From Neobacillus niacini (GTDB taxonomy: Bacteria > Bacillota > Bacilli > Bacillales > Cytobacillaceae): a stretch of 64,000 nucleotides of DNA. The translations under genes and the position numbers were made by a program. Positions within the stretch are counted from its first letter, which is position 1, and each line of letters starts with the position of its first letter. The notes beneath the pieces were generated by a model. That model was not told the origin of the DNA. It worked only from the letters and a program-made list of their open reading frames with translations, and did not search any database. This document shows, piece after piece, positions 1 to 7,588 of the stretch. The stretch is from assembly GCF_030817595.1 (NCBI RefSeq), contig NZ_JAUSZN010000001.1:4409501-4473500 (forward strand). Direction: 5' to 3'.

Positions 1-1
1 C

Positions 2-469
2 GGGTTCTCAGAATTTAGCCATCAGTTGGGCATGATACCTAATTCCCGGATTTTAAGAAGTGAAGTTATTCCTGCACCTGAAGATGTTGCGAAGCATCTA
101 TTAACTGATGAAGGAAGTCCTGTTCTGGTACTTGAACGGCTTATGTATGTAAATGACCGTCCTCTTTTCTACGATATTGCGCATTATTCATTGATACGGT
201 TTCCAGATTTAGAAAAGAAAATCGCAGGGAATGAATCAACTTATAAAGTCCTTTCGGAAGATTATCATACTGAAATAGTTAGTAATGATAAGATTATTGA
301 TGTTATTGGTGCGACAAATGATTATGCGAAATTACTAGAATGTGATATTGGAGCCAATCTGTTTAGAATCTTAAAAATTGCATTTAATGCTAATGACGAA
401 CCTGTTCATCTTTCTACTTTTATGTGTGAGACAAGCAAAGTCAATTTGACCGTTCATCGGGCAAGATAA
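2..469 (+). CDS. GntR-family transcriptional regulator, UTRA effector domain (5' partial)
   Basis: The reading frame is open to the left edge, so the N-terminal winged helix-turn-helix lies outside the window and only about 155 C-terminal residues are visible. They show the UTRA fold typical of HutC-subfamily GntR regulators: a VLVLERLMYVNDRPLFYD strand pair, the HYSLIRFPDLE stretch, and a closing strand pair ending in HLSTFMCETSKV. UTRA domains bind small effectors such as sugar phosphates or amino acids and control DNA binding. The effector cannot be told from sequence. The gene converges on an oppA gene and shares a bidirectional terminator with it. The internal TTG at 26 and ATG at 32 are not real starts. 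Confidence 0.85.
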   Translation, partial: GFSEFSHQLGMIPNSRILRSEVIPAPEDVAKHLLTDEGSPVLVLERLMYVNDRPLFYDIAHYSLIRFPDLEKKIAGNESTYKVLSEDYHTEIVSNDKIIDVIGATNDYAKLLECDIGANLFRILKIAFNANDEPVHLSTFMCETSKVNLTVHRAR

Positions 470-508
470 GCTGATTAAACGACCATTTTAAAATTTATAA
501 AACAATAA

Positions 509-552
509 TAAAGCGGGAGAAATACCAATTGGCATTTCTCCCGCTTTTTTTA
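509..552. terminator. bidirectional intrinsic terminator
   Basis: A perfect stem (arms AAGCGGGAGAAAT and ATTTCTCCCGCTT) is followed by a T-run on the plus strand and preceded by A-rich sequence. It serves the GntR gene and the convergent oppA. Confidence 0.85.
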
Positions 553-564
553 TTCCATGAAATT

Positions 565-2229
565 TTACTCTTCTCCTACATCTGCCCATTTATATTCGTA
601 AGTTGCCCCAAATGGGTTCACGAACACACCTTGAACTCTTGGAGAAATCAATTGTGCTCTAGAAGATTGATAAACTGGGGCAATTGCTCCGTCTTCAAAA
701 AGCACTTTTTCAGCTGCTAAGAAGTTGTTATAACGAGCCACATTATCTGTAGCAAGCTTTGATGCTGTATCAAAAACTAATTGGTCATAAACTGGGCTTG
801 AATATCCTGTCCAGTTGTTTCCGCTATCTGTAGTCCACAGGTTCATGAAAGTAAACGGATCTAGGAAGTCAGGACCCCATCTAGAAAGTTGAAGCTCATA
901 TTGCATATTTGAATCTAAATCAAGACGCTGTTCTTTTGGAACTTGCTTGATATTAATCTTTAATCCTTCTAAATTCGTTGAAAGCTGGTTTGCAACATAT
1001 TCAACTAATAATTTAGTTGTTTTATCGTCATCTGCTAGGAACTCAAGTTCAACACTATCAGTACCTAACTCTTCCAGTCCTTTTGCCCAGAATTCTTTTG
1101 CTGCTTCAAGGTCATACTTCACAAGGTCACCGCTAACTTTACGGAAATCCTCACCAGTTTCAGGGATTGGTGTAAAGTCCTTTGGAACCAAGCCATTTGC
1201 AACGATTGAGCCGTTGTTTAAAATTTCATTTACTAAACCTTCTTTGTCAAAGGCTCTGCTAAGTGCTAGACGGATATTCTTATTAGCTAATGCATCCGAC
1301 GTTGTTTGGTTAAATTTAAGGAAGTATACAAAAGTATCAGCTGAAACCAAATAATCGTCATTAGTAGAATATTGGTCAACTAGGTCGGATGTTAAATCCA
1401 TACGGTCAACCGTACCTTCTTCGTATAAATCTAAAGCCGTTTGTGGATCTTTTACGACTTTAAATGTAAGTTTATCCATTTTTACGGTATTTGCATCCCA
1501 ATAATCTTTATTCTTCACAAGTTCCCATGTGTCGCTTGTGCTAGACCAATTGGCAATGGTATAAGGACCGTTTGCTAATAAGTTTTCTGTGCTAGTAGCG
1601 AAATTATCTCCCTTTTCTTCGACAAACTTTTTATTTAATGGCAGGAATGTTCCAAATGTCGTTAATGTTTCAAAGTATGGAGTTGGATTTTCTAATTGAA
1701 CGACTAGAGTATAATCGCCTTCTGCTTTTACTCCTAGCTCTTCTACTGCTAGTTCGCCTTTGCTTATTGCAGTTGCATTTTTAATTACGCCATTCATCAT
1801 ATAAGGGCCATATTCGGATGCGGTATCAGGGTTAACAGCACGCTGCCATGAATACACGAAATCATGAGCTGTTACAGGGTCTCCATTTGACCATTTAGCG
1901 TCTTCTCTTAATGTAAAGGTCCAAGTCAGACCATCATCACTTACTTTATGCTCGGTAGCAATCCCCGGAGTTGGTTGTGTTTTTTCATCTAAACGGTATA
2001 AACCTTCCATTGTTGCAGCTAAGTAGATAAAGGAAGACTCATCTGTAGCTAACGATGGATCCATTGAAGGAATCGCTTCTGGGTTTAAAAAGTTAAGTAC
2101 TTTTTGGCCCGTTGCCTCCTCTTTTGTATCTGTACCTGCAGTTTCTTTCGACTCATCGCCAGAACATGCTGCTAGTACACTCAGCAAAAAACCAAATGTT
2201 AACAGCAATAACCAATGTTTGACCTTCAT
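565..2229 (-). CDS. oligopeptide ABC transporter substrate-binding lipoprotein (OppA-like, orphan copy)
   Basis: 554 aa. A lipoprotein signal peptide with lipobox LLSVLAAC at about residues 14-21 is followed by an SBP_bac_5 (family 5 solute-binding) domain that fills the protein. Typical landmarks are FLNPEAIPSMDPSLATDE near the mature N-terminus, YRLDEKTQPTPGIATEH, and LREDAKWSNGDPVTAHDF. It binds peptides outside the membrane and delivers them to an Opp/App permease. It is a clear paralogue of the oppA at 7589 (same length, the same blocks in order). It has no permease genes beside it, so it probably feeds the OppBCDF complex encoded 7 kb downstream. It is divergent from the pha operon. Confidence 0.93.
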   Translation of the reverse strand: MKVKHWLLLLTFGFLLSVLAACSGDESKETAGTDTKEEATGQKVLNFLNPEAIPSMDPSLATDESSFIYLAATMEGLYRLDEKTQPTPGIATEHKVSDDGLTWTFTLREDAKWSNGDPVTAHDFVYSWQRAVNPDTASEYGPYMMNGVIKNATAISKGELAVEELGVKAEGDYTLVVQLENPTPYFETLTTFGTFLPLNKKFVEEKGDNFATSTENLLANGPYTIANWSSTSDTWELVKNKDYWDANTVKMDKLTFKVVKDPQTALDLYEEGTVDRMDLTSDLVDQYSTNDDYLVSADTFVYFLKFNQTTSDALANKNIRLALSRAFDKEGLVNEILNNGSIVANGLVPKDFTPIPETGEDFRKVSGDLVKYDLEAAKEFWAKGLEELGTDSVELEFLADDDKTTKLLVEYVANQLSTNLEGLKINIKQVPKEQRLDLDSNMQYELQLSRWGPDFLDPFTFMNLWTTDSGNNWTGYSSPVYDQLVFDTASKLATDNVARYNNFLAAEKVLFEDGAIAPVYQSSRAQLISPRVQGVFVNPFGATYEYKWADVGEE

Positions 2230-2532
2230 TCGTTTACCCCCTAATTAGAATTTAATTCTGAATATTATCTATCTACTGAAAATTGAGACTCTAAAATTGA
2301 TTATACTCATTAACTTGTTTACTTGTAAAGTTTTTGGGTAGTTTTGCAAGTCATTTTTAATTTCTTTATATCTATCAAGTTCGTTATCTCTACTTTTTGC
2401 AGTTGCAGATAAAAAGGAAATTTGTCAAAAAAAGCAGAAAAGTATTTCGATAATTTTCAATTTTTAATCTTTAATTATTTCCATATAGTTAGTATGATGA
2501 ATACGTCTAAGAAGAATAAGGAGGAAAAAAAC
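2230..2532. promoter_or_regulatory. divergent intergenic region between oppA-like gene and pha operon
   Basis: About 300 bp of AT-rich sequence that must hold the promoters of the minus-strand oppA-like gene and of phaRBC. No promoter or operator could be assigned with confidence. The in-frame extension of phaR back to 2422 lacks a ribosome site and is treated as non-coding. Confidence 0.5.
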
Positions 2533-2937
2533 ATGAACCAAGGCTTTAACATTTATGACATGTGGAAGGATTATTATTCACAAACGAGTAAATTGTTTGA
2601 TGAAAAAATCGGCAAGGATTTTCCCTCTGAAGGAATGGGACAAATTTTGGAGATGAATCTCCAATTTAAAAAGATGATTGATGAGTCAACATTAAAGTAC
2701 CTGGAGTTTATGAACGTACCATCACGTAATGACATTGCTAACCTTTCATCATTAATTGTGAATGTAGATGCAAAGGTGGATGATTTAGAAGAAAGATTAG
2801 AAGAGAAGTTAGATCAGGACAGGAACCAGGAATCCTTTAGTAGGGAATTGTCGAGTGTAAAAAAGGAAATGAAGAGTTTAGATAATAAATTGAATCAAAT
2901 TCTTACATTGTTAAAATCTCAAGAAGTAACAAAATAG
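2533..2937 (+). CDS. phaR: PhaR, subunit of class IV polyhydroxyalkanoate synthase
   Basis: 134 aa from the ATG at 2533, chosen because AAGGAGG lies about 7 nt upstream; a longer reading from 2422 lacks a ribosome site. The start MNQGFNIYDMWKDYYSQ is typical of Bacillus PhaR. The C-terminal half (about residues 75-130) is strongly charged heptad sequence, predicted coiled coil. In Bacillus, PhaR pairs with PhaC to form the active PHA synthase, so this gene heading phaB and phaC fits a class IV system. No phaP or phaQ is visible in the window. Confidence 0.9.
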   Translation: MNQGFNIYDMWKDYYSQTSKLFDEKIGKDFPSEGMGQILEMNLQFKKMIDESTLKYLEFMNVPSRNDIANLSSLIVNVDAKVDDLEERLEEKLDQDRNQESFSRELSSVKKEMKSLDNKLNQILTLLKSQEVTK

Positions 2938-3002
2938 AAAAGCATTACCTATTTCCATGAAAATTAAAAGACTATAAAAGTTAAATAGAGAGGGTGGACA
3001 AA

Positions 3003-3746
3003 ATGGCAAGTTTAAAGGATAAAGTAGCAATCGTAACAGGAGGCAGCAGAGGAATCGGTGCAGCCATTGCATTGGAACTGGCTAAAAATGGCGCGAAGGT
3101 TGTCATCAACTATAATATCCGTAAAGAACTAGCGGATAAAGTTGTCGCTGAAATAAATGAATTTGGCGGAGATGCATACGCAGTTCAAGCAGATGTTTCA
3201 GAAAGTAATGAAGCAACATACCTAGTACATGAAACGATCAAGCATTATGGCAGATTAGATATCTTGGTTAATAATGCAGGGATTACGAGAGACAGTACGT
3301 TTAAAAAGTTGAACGAAGAAGATTGGAGAAAAGTAATTGATGTTAACTTGAACAGTGTTTACAACAATACATCTGCAGCTTTACCTTATCTTCTTGAATC
3401 AGATGCAGGGCGAATTATTAACATTTCATCCATCATTGGACAAGCTGGTGGATTTGGCCAAACGAACTATGCTGCAGCAAAAGCAGGCCTAATTGGATAT
3501 ACTAAATCGCTTGCTCTTGAATTGGCTAAAAGTAATGTAACCGTTAATGCAATTTGCCCAGGATTTATTGGAACTGAAATGGTCCAAGCGATTCCTGAAA
3601 AAGTTCTTGCAGGAATTGTCGAAAAAGTACCACAAAAGCGTTTGGGTAAACCAGAGGAAATCGCTCGTGGTGTTGTTTTCCTATGTAAAGATGGTGACTA
3701 TATTACTGGACAGCAGCTAAATATTAACGGCGGACTTTATATGTAA
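3003..3746 (+). CDS. phaB: acetoacetyl-CoA reductase PhaB (SDR family)
   Basis: 247 aa short-chain dehydrogenase. The nucleotide motif TGGSRGIG is at about residues 12-19, NNAG at about 89-92, catalytic Ser in the NISSI region, and the YAAAK Tyr/Lys pair near residues 155-159. The C-terminus GDYITGQQLNINGG is typical of FabG/PhaB enzymes. It reduces acetoacetyl-CoA to (R)-3-hydroxybutyryl-CoA with NADPH, the monomer for PHA. Position between phaR and phaC supports PhaB over FabG. The start is the ATG at 3003 with AGAGAGGGTGG upstream; the GTG at 2994 lies inside that ribosome site. Confidence 0.92.
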   Translation: MASLKDKVAIVTGGSRGIGAAIALELAKNGAKVVINYNIRKELADKVVAEINEFGGDAYAVQADVSESNEATYLVHETIKHYGRLDILVNNAGITRDSTFKKLNEEDWRKVIDVNLNSVYNNTSAALPYLLESDAGRIINISSIIGQAGGFGQTNYAAAKAGLIGYTKSLALELAKSNVTVNAICPGFIGTEMVQAIPEKVLAGIVEKVPQKRLGKPEEIARGVVFLCKDGDYITGQQLNINGGLYM

Positions 3747-3801
3747 CTGTCATGAAGGTTCGGATTTATTAATAAATTGATAGAGTAAATAAATCTATAG
3801 T

Positions 3802-3831
3802 AAGGAGTGAACAGTCATTAGCGTACTGATG
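3802..3831 (+). promoter_or_regulatory. ribosome binding site that decides the phaC start
   Basis: AAGGAG (3802-3807) overlaps a TGA stop and sits 9 nt before an in-frame ATT, but 21 nt before the first ATG. Spacing favours non-canonical ATT initiation or deliberately weak initiation at ATG. Confidence 0.6.
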
Positions 3832-4905
3832 CCAACAGATTGGAATGAGTTGATCGAATTTACGCCGCAGCAATATAAAGAGATGTTTCAACGTGCAGTA
3901 AGGGCAAGTGAAGTGCTGACAACCGATGCCGAGCCCGAGGTAGGACCTACTCCAAAAGAGCTCATTTGGACAAGAAATAAAACAAAGCTTTATCGGTATA
4001 TTTCAGAATGTCCAAAAAAACATAAGATTCCTCTTCTTTTGGTTTATGCCCTCATTAATAAACCATATGTATTAGATTTAACAAAGGGCGGCAGTTTAGT
4101 AGAATATTTGGTTAATCGCGGGTTTGATGTCTACCTTCTTGACTGGGGTGAACCAGGTTACGAAGATCGAAATATGAAATTAGATGATTACATTATGGAT
4201 TATATACCGCGTGCAGTACGTAAGGTACTGAGAAAATCAAATGTTGACGAAGTTTCAATCCTTGGTTATTGCATGGGAGGGACAATAACGTCTATATTTG
4301 CAGCGCTGCATCCAGAATTGCCAATCCGCAATCTTATCTTTATGACAAGCCCTTTTGATTTTGAAAAGACTGGTTCGTATGGGGCTATGTTAGATGAACG
4401 CTATTTTAATATTGATAAAGTAGTAGATACCTTAGGTGTTATTCCACCTGAAATGATTGACTTTGGGAACAAAATGATCAATCCGATGGCTACGAACTAT
4501 GGACCATTTATTAGTCTTTATGAACGTGCCGATAATGAGAATTTTATAAAGAGCTTTAAACTATTGCAAAAGTGGTTAAACGACGGTATACAATTCCCTG
4601 GTGAAGCATATCGTCAGTGGATTAGAGACTTTTATCAAAATAACAAATTGATAAAAGGAGAAATGGTTATTCGCGGTAAGAAGGTCAACCTTGAAAATAT
4701 TAAGGCGAATGTACTCAATTTAGCCGGTAAAAACGACCTTATTGCTCAACCTCATCAAGTTGAAGCATTGATGAATGCCATTTCCAGTGAAGATAAAGAA
4801 TATAGATGTTTGCCTGTTGGGCATACATCGATTACATTTGGCAGTCAAGCTGTAAAAATAACCTATCCAACTATTGCCGAATGGCTGGAGGAACGATCCA
4901 ACTAA
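3817..4905 (+). CDS. phaC: polyhydroxyalkanoate synthase PhaC, class IV (probable ATT start)
   Basis: About 358-362 aa. Alpha/beta-hydrolase with lipase-like box GYCMGG, catalytic Cys148 (numbering from the ATG at 3829), Asp303 in AGKNDL and His332 in PVGHTS: the Cys-Asp-His triad of PHA synthases. It polymerises 3-hydroxyacyl-CoA into PHA at the granule surface with PhaR. The start is ambiguous. AAGGAG is at 3802-3807 and an in-frame TGA follows at 3808-3810, so the only possible starts are ATT (3817, 9 nt from the ribosome site), CTG (3826) or ATG (3829, 21 nt away, poorly spaced). ATT is best spaced and is used here, but ATG remains possible. Confidence 0.93.
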   Translation: MSVLMPTDWNELIEFTPQQYKEMFQRAVRASEVLTTDAEPEVGPTPKELIWTRNKTKLYRYISECPKKHKIPLLLVYALINKPYVLDLTKGGSLVEYLVNRGFDVYLLDWGEPGYEDRNMKLDDYIMDYIPRAVRKVLRKSNVDEVSILGYCMGGTITSIFAALHPELPIRNLIFMTSPFDFEKTGSYGAMLDERYFNIDKVVDTLGVIPPEMIDFGNKMINPMATNYGPFISLYERADNENFIKSFKLLQKWLNDGIQFPGEAYRQWIRDFYQNNKLIKGEMVIRGKKVNLENIKANVLNLAGKNDLIAQPHQVEALMNAISSEDKEYRCLPVGHTSITFGSQAVKITYPTIAEWLEERSN

Positions 4906-4922
4906 TAGTCTGGTAAATAAAG

Positions 4923-4958
4923 CAGTGTCCCTGATGTTGTTGGGGCACTGTTTTTTGT
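4923..4958 (+). terminator. intrinsic terminator of phaRBC
   Basis: Arms CAGTGTCCC and GGGGCACTG (one G-U pair) with an 8-10 nt loop, followed by TTTTTTG. Confidence 0.75.
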
Positions 4959-5091
4959 TTTTCATATAGTAAGGAAAACAAAGTAGAGACAGTGGTAAAA
5001 TTTATTATATTAAATATTCAGAAAGCAGACAAGGGTAATAAATAAAAAAGGTTAAATTTTTCTAAAAGTAAAACTTCTCTCGGTTTCATTA

Positions 5092-6084
5092 TTACTTGGT
5101 TTCTAAGATCTCCTCCATCTTATCTGATATAAGCGGATAAAAATGGGTTTTAGCACTAGTCGTAGAATTACCACCGAAAAACCCAGTACCTGGACAAGAT
5201 TTAACATTGTAACTTGCTGTTGCATCTAATACTCGTTCTTTTGTTTTCAAATGCCACCAATGATGGTACGTAATGCTATCAATCGATGGTGTTAACCCAA
5301 ACTTAATACAGAGCAATGCGTTGATATAAATGATTGTTTCCTGTTGTTCTTTTGTCATTACATCATGCCCGATATCAAAGTTTCCGACATGTTCAATAGC
5401 AATCCCTACAGAATTCGCGTTTGGGCCGATTGTTCCCTCGGGAATAATGTTCAGCGGTCTGGAGACTGCTACTTTTCCATCTGGAAAGGTAGTAATATTT
5501 TGGGCAATGTTCTTCCAGCCCATTGTTTTCTTATGATGATTTTCCATCCCCATCAACATTTGAAAATGGTTAGAACCGGTAAAGTGTTTATAGGAAGGCA
5601 GCCAAGTATGATGCTGTTGGATTAATCGGATATCTCGATTAACATGAGTGTTAAATAACCATTCCTTAAATTCCTCTTTCGTCATTAGGATATGCTGTCC
5701 CTGCATGGTCAGTTTTTTAGGAGTTACCTTTAATATCTGACCAGCATAAAGCTGCTCTGAGGAAAGCCCATTTACTACTTTGATTGTCTCGACTGAGGCA
5801 TGAAAAGCGGAAGAGATATCAACTAATGTGTCCCCTGCTCTCACTTCATACATAATCGGAACCCATAACCTCTGCCCTGCAATTAATACATCCGATTGCA
5901 AGCCATTGGTAATTTTTAATTCTTCTATTGAAATATTGTATTTATCCGCAATTGCAGGCAGGCTGTCCCCCGCTCTTACCACATAAATATTACTGGGTCT
6001 AATCTCAGCTGTGTAGCCAGGAGGTATTATTAAGAAAAACAAACTGAAAATAATGCCAAAAATAAGTACAAATTTCTTCCTCAT
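5092..6084 (-). CDS. secreted LysM-domain N-acetylmuramoyl-L-alanine amidase
   Basis: 330 aa from the ATG at 6084, which has AAGGGG about 8 nt upstream; a longer frame to 6132 lacks a ribosome site. A Sec signal peptide (about residues 1-26) is followed by two LysM repeats, YVVRAGDSLPAIADKYN and YEVRAGDTLVDISSAF, which bind peptidoglycan. An Amidase_2 (PGRP-like) domain follows, with His residues in IEHVGNF and YHHWWH and a Cys in KSCPGTGFFGG matching the usual zinc and substrate positions. It probably cleaves the amide between MurNAc and L-Ala during wall turnover, sporulation or germination. It stands alone, minus strand, convergent with phaC. Confidence 0.88.
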   Translation of the reverse strand: MRKKFVLIFGIIFSLFFLIIPPGYTAEIRPSNIYVVRAGDSLPAIADKYNISIEELKITNGLQSDVLIAGQRLWVPIMYEVRAGDTLVDISSAFHASVETIKVVNGLSSEQLYAGQILKVTPKKLTMQGQHILMTKEEFKEWLFNTHVNRDIRLIQQHHTWLPSYKHFTGSNHFQMLMGMENHHKKTMGWKNIAQNITTFPDGKVAVSRPLNIIPEGTIGPNANSVGIAIEHVGNFDIGHDVMTKEQQETIIYINALLCIKFGLTPSIDSITYHHWWHLKTKERVLDATASYNVKSCPGTGFFGGNSTTSAKTHFYPLISDKMEEILETK

Positions 6085-6246
6085 TTTTATTACCCCTTCA
6101 TGACTTTTATGTATAGTTTGCAGAACGCGCAATGAGATTATGCTAAATTATTATTCATTTCCTCCAACACTTTGCGTCAATTATCCGTTATCTAAATGAG
6201 AACGTAATATAACGATTAAAAATCATTGTAGAAGGAGGAAGAGACA

Positions 6247-6387
6247 ATGACCTTAACGATCTTCTTTTTCACAATCAGCATAAATAAACGGGAGGTCTCC
6301 CTTGAAGAAGCGATTCACAGAGAGGCAGTTGAAAAACGTATGCAGGAAGGTATCAACCGGTATCTTCGTATTATGGGCAGGTATTAA
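6247..6387 (+). CDS. yrzI: YrzI family small protein
   Basis: 46 aa, starting MTLTIFFFTISINKREVSLE, followed by a charged helix ending RYLRIMGRY. The MTLxIxFxTIxIxKR start followed by an SLEEAIHxE helix is the pattern of the small YrzI proteins found in Bacillus; their role is unknown and they are linked to sporulation. AGAAGGAGGAAG lies 6-8 nt upstream and a strong hairpin terminator follows, so this is a complete single-gene unit. Confidence 0.8.
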   Translation: MTLTIFFFTISINKREVSLEEAIHREAVEKRMQEGINRYLRIMGRY

Positions 6388-6408
6388 GATGAAGTTTTAG
6401 CTAAAATG

Positions 6409-6441
6409 AAAAGAGACCGTAAAATTTTTACGGTCTCTTGG
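6409..6441. terminator. bidirectional terminator (yrzI / VOC gene)
   Basis: Perfect stem AAGAGACCGTAAAA / TTTTACGGTCTCTT between two convergent genes. Confidence 0.8.
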
Positions 6442-6449
6442 GTACTTGA

Positions 6450-6824
6450 TTAAACTTCAAATTCGCTCATTAATGCATGAGTATTATCTTCACTATCTTT
6501 AAAAAAAGCCATCCATGTTTCGGTTTGGCCTATTTTTGCAATAAGATGTGGTTCGTCAATAAAGATAACCTCTTTACTTAGTAAATCCTCATAAGCCTCT
6601 TTTATGTTTGCAACTTGAAAGTAAATAATGCTTGAATGAGAATATTCCTCTGTTTCAGGAACACTTAACAAAAGACGGAGCCCGTTACAATCAAAAAACG
6701 CTAAGCCATTTGAAGTAAATAATAGCGGCAGCCCAAGCTTTTCTTTATAAAAATTTACTGCTTGGTCTAAATTTTTTACTGGAACGGCAATTTGTCCTAC
6801 TTTCTGAATCTGATTTTTCCCCAT
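6450..6824 (-). CDS. VOC family (glyoxalase/bleomycin-resistance fold) protein
   Basis: 124 aa, the usual single-domain VOC length. It opens with VGQIAVPVKNLDQAVNFYKEKLGL, the first beta-alpha unit of the fold, and closes with MAFFKDSEDNTHALMSEF, the second metal-site strand. VOC proteins are metal-dependent lyases, dioxygenases or binding proteins; nothing here fixes the substrate. It is a single gene followed by the shared terminator. Confidence 0.85.
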   Translation of the reverse strand: MGKNQIQKVGQIAVPVKNLDQAVNFYKEKLGLPLLFTSNGLAFFDCNGLRLLLSVPETEEYSHSSIIYFQVANIKEAYEDLLSKEVIFIDEPHLIAKIGQTETWMAFFKDSEDNTHALMSEFEV

Positions 6825-6886
6825 TCACAACTTCTCCCTTATATAAGATAAACTTAATTTTCAGATAAATAGAGTATAACCAAATA

Positions 6887-7252
6887 TTACATTGTATAGT
6901 AAAGAACAAGTAAAATCACAAGAAAGACAAGCAATGAGATAGATTGGAATTTAAGGCGTTGATAGAGTGAAGCGTTAAACTTTTCTGAGGGCAATGGTTT
7001 ATCACGCCAAGATTCTAAATAATCGTTCTTTTTAAACATGAGAGTATTAAATCTTCTAAATCCGAAGGTAACACCGTCAAAAAAACCGCCTTTAGCCGTA
7101 TACATAAATAACACGGTGATGAGATAAAAAAAGCTAAGATAGAAAACTGAATTGATAAAGTTCAGCAGATTATAGGCAGACGAAAATATAAGAAAGACCA
7201 AAAGGCAAATAAAAAGATTGAGTAATAAAAACTTCCATTTATTTTTAAACAT
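6887..7252 (-). CDS. DUF3899 family membrane protein
   Basis: 121 aa with three hydrophobic segments: about residues 9-31, 35-52, and 100-119 at the C-terminus. Between the second and third is a charged loop carrying FGFRRFNTLMFKKNDY. The layout matches small DUF3899 membrane proteins of Bacillaceae. Function is unknown. AAGGTGAAAG precedes the ATG. It is divergent from the oppABCDF operon. Confidence 0.75.
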   Translation of the reverse strand: MFKNKWKFLLLNLFICLLVFLIFSSAYNLLNFINSVFYLSFFYLITVLFMYTAKGGFFDGVTFGFRRFNTLMFKKNDYLESWRDKPLPSEKFNASLYQRLKFQSISLLVFLVILLVLYYTM

Positions 7253-7588
7253 TTACTTTCACCTTATTTTTATAATGTTATTTTAAACATGTAATAAAGA
7301 ATAAGGGTATTTTAACCTAATACGCTGACAAAGTATACTTTATTCAATTTCTCCTAAAAATTAAGAAAGCGCATTCTGATTTTAGAATAATTTTTTTGTT
7401 AAATAATCTAACAAAAAGTATTGATATATCAACTGTAATGTTGCTGTAATCTATAATGATATAGTAATTTTTTGACTCTTTTATATATTTAGTCTTTACA
7501 AGAGTAGTAGAAAAATAGTATGATTTCTTTAGCTTCTTTTTTAAGAGCAAATTGACAGAAAAATAAAACAATAGGAGGTCATTTTTTC
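7253..7588. promoter_or_regulatory. intergenic region upstream of oppA with an inverted repeat
   Basis: About 335 bp, very AT-rich. A perfect 9-bp inverted repeat (TTTTTGTTA, 7-nt loop, TAACAAAAA) lies at 7393-7417, and a TATAAT at 7452-7457 may be a -10 box without a good -35. The open frame at 7344-7571 on the minus strand has no ribosome site or protein-like composition. Confidence 0.4.

Noticed and set aside
2422..2532. N-terminal extension of PhaR
   Set aside because: The strong ribosome site and the family start both point to ATG 2533.
6887..7252. Toxin or holin
   Set aside because: Layout with a long charged loop matches DUF3899 rather than a small holin, and no partner gene is present.
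7344..7571. 75-aa minus-strand frame upstream of oppA
   Set aside because: AT-rich promoter region, Lys/Ile/Tyr-biased translation, no ribosome site.
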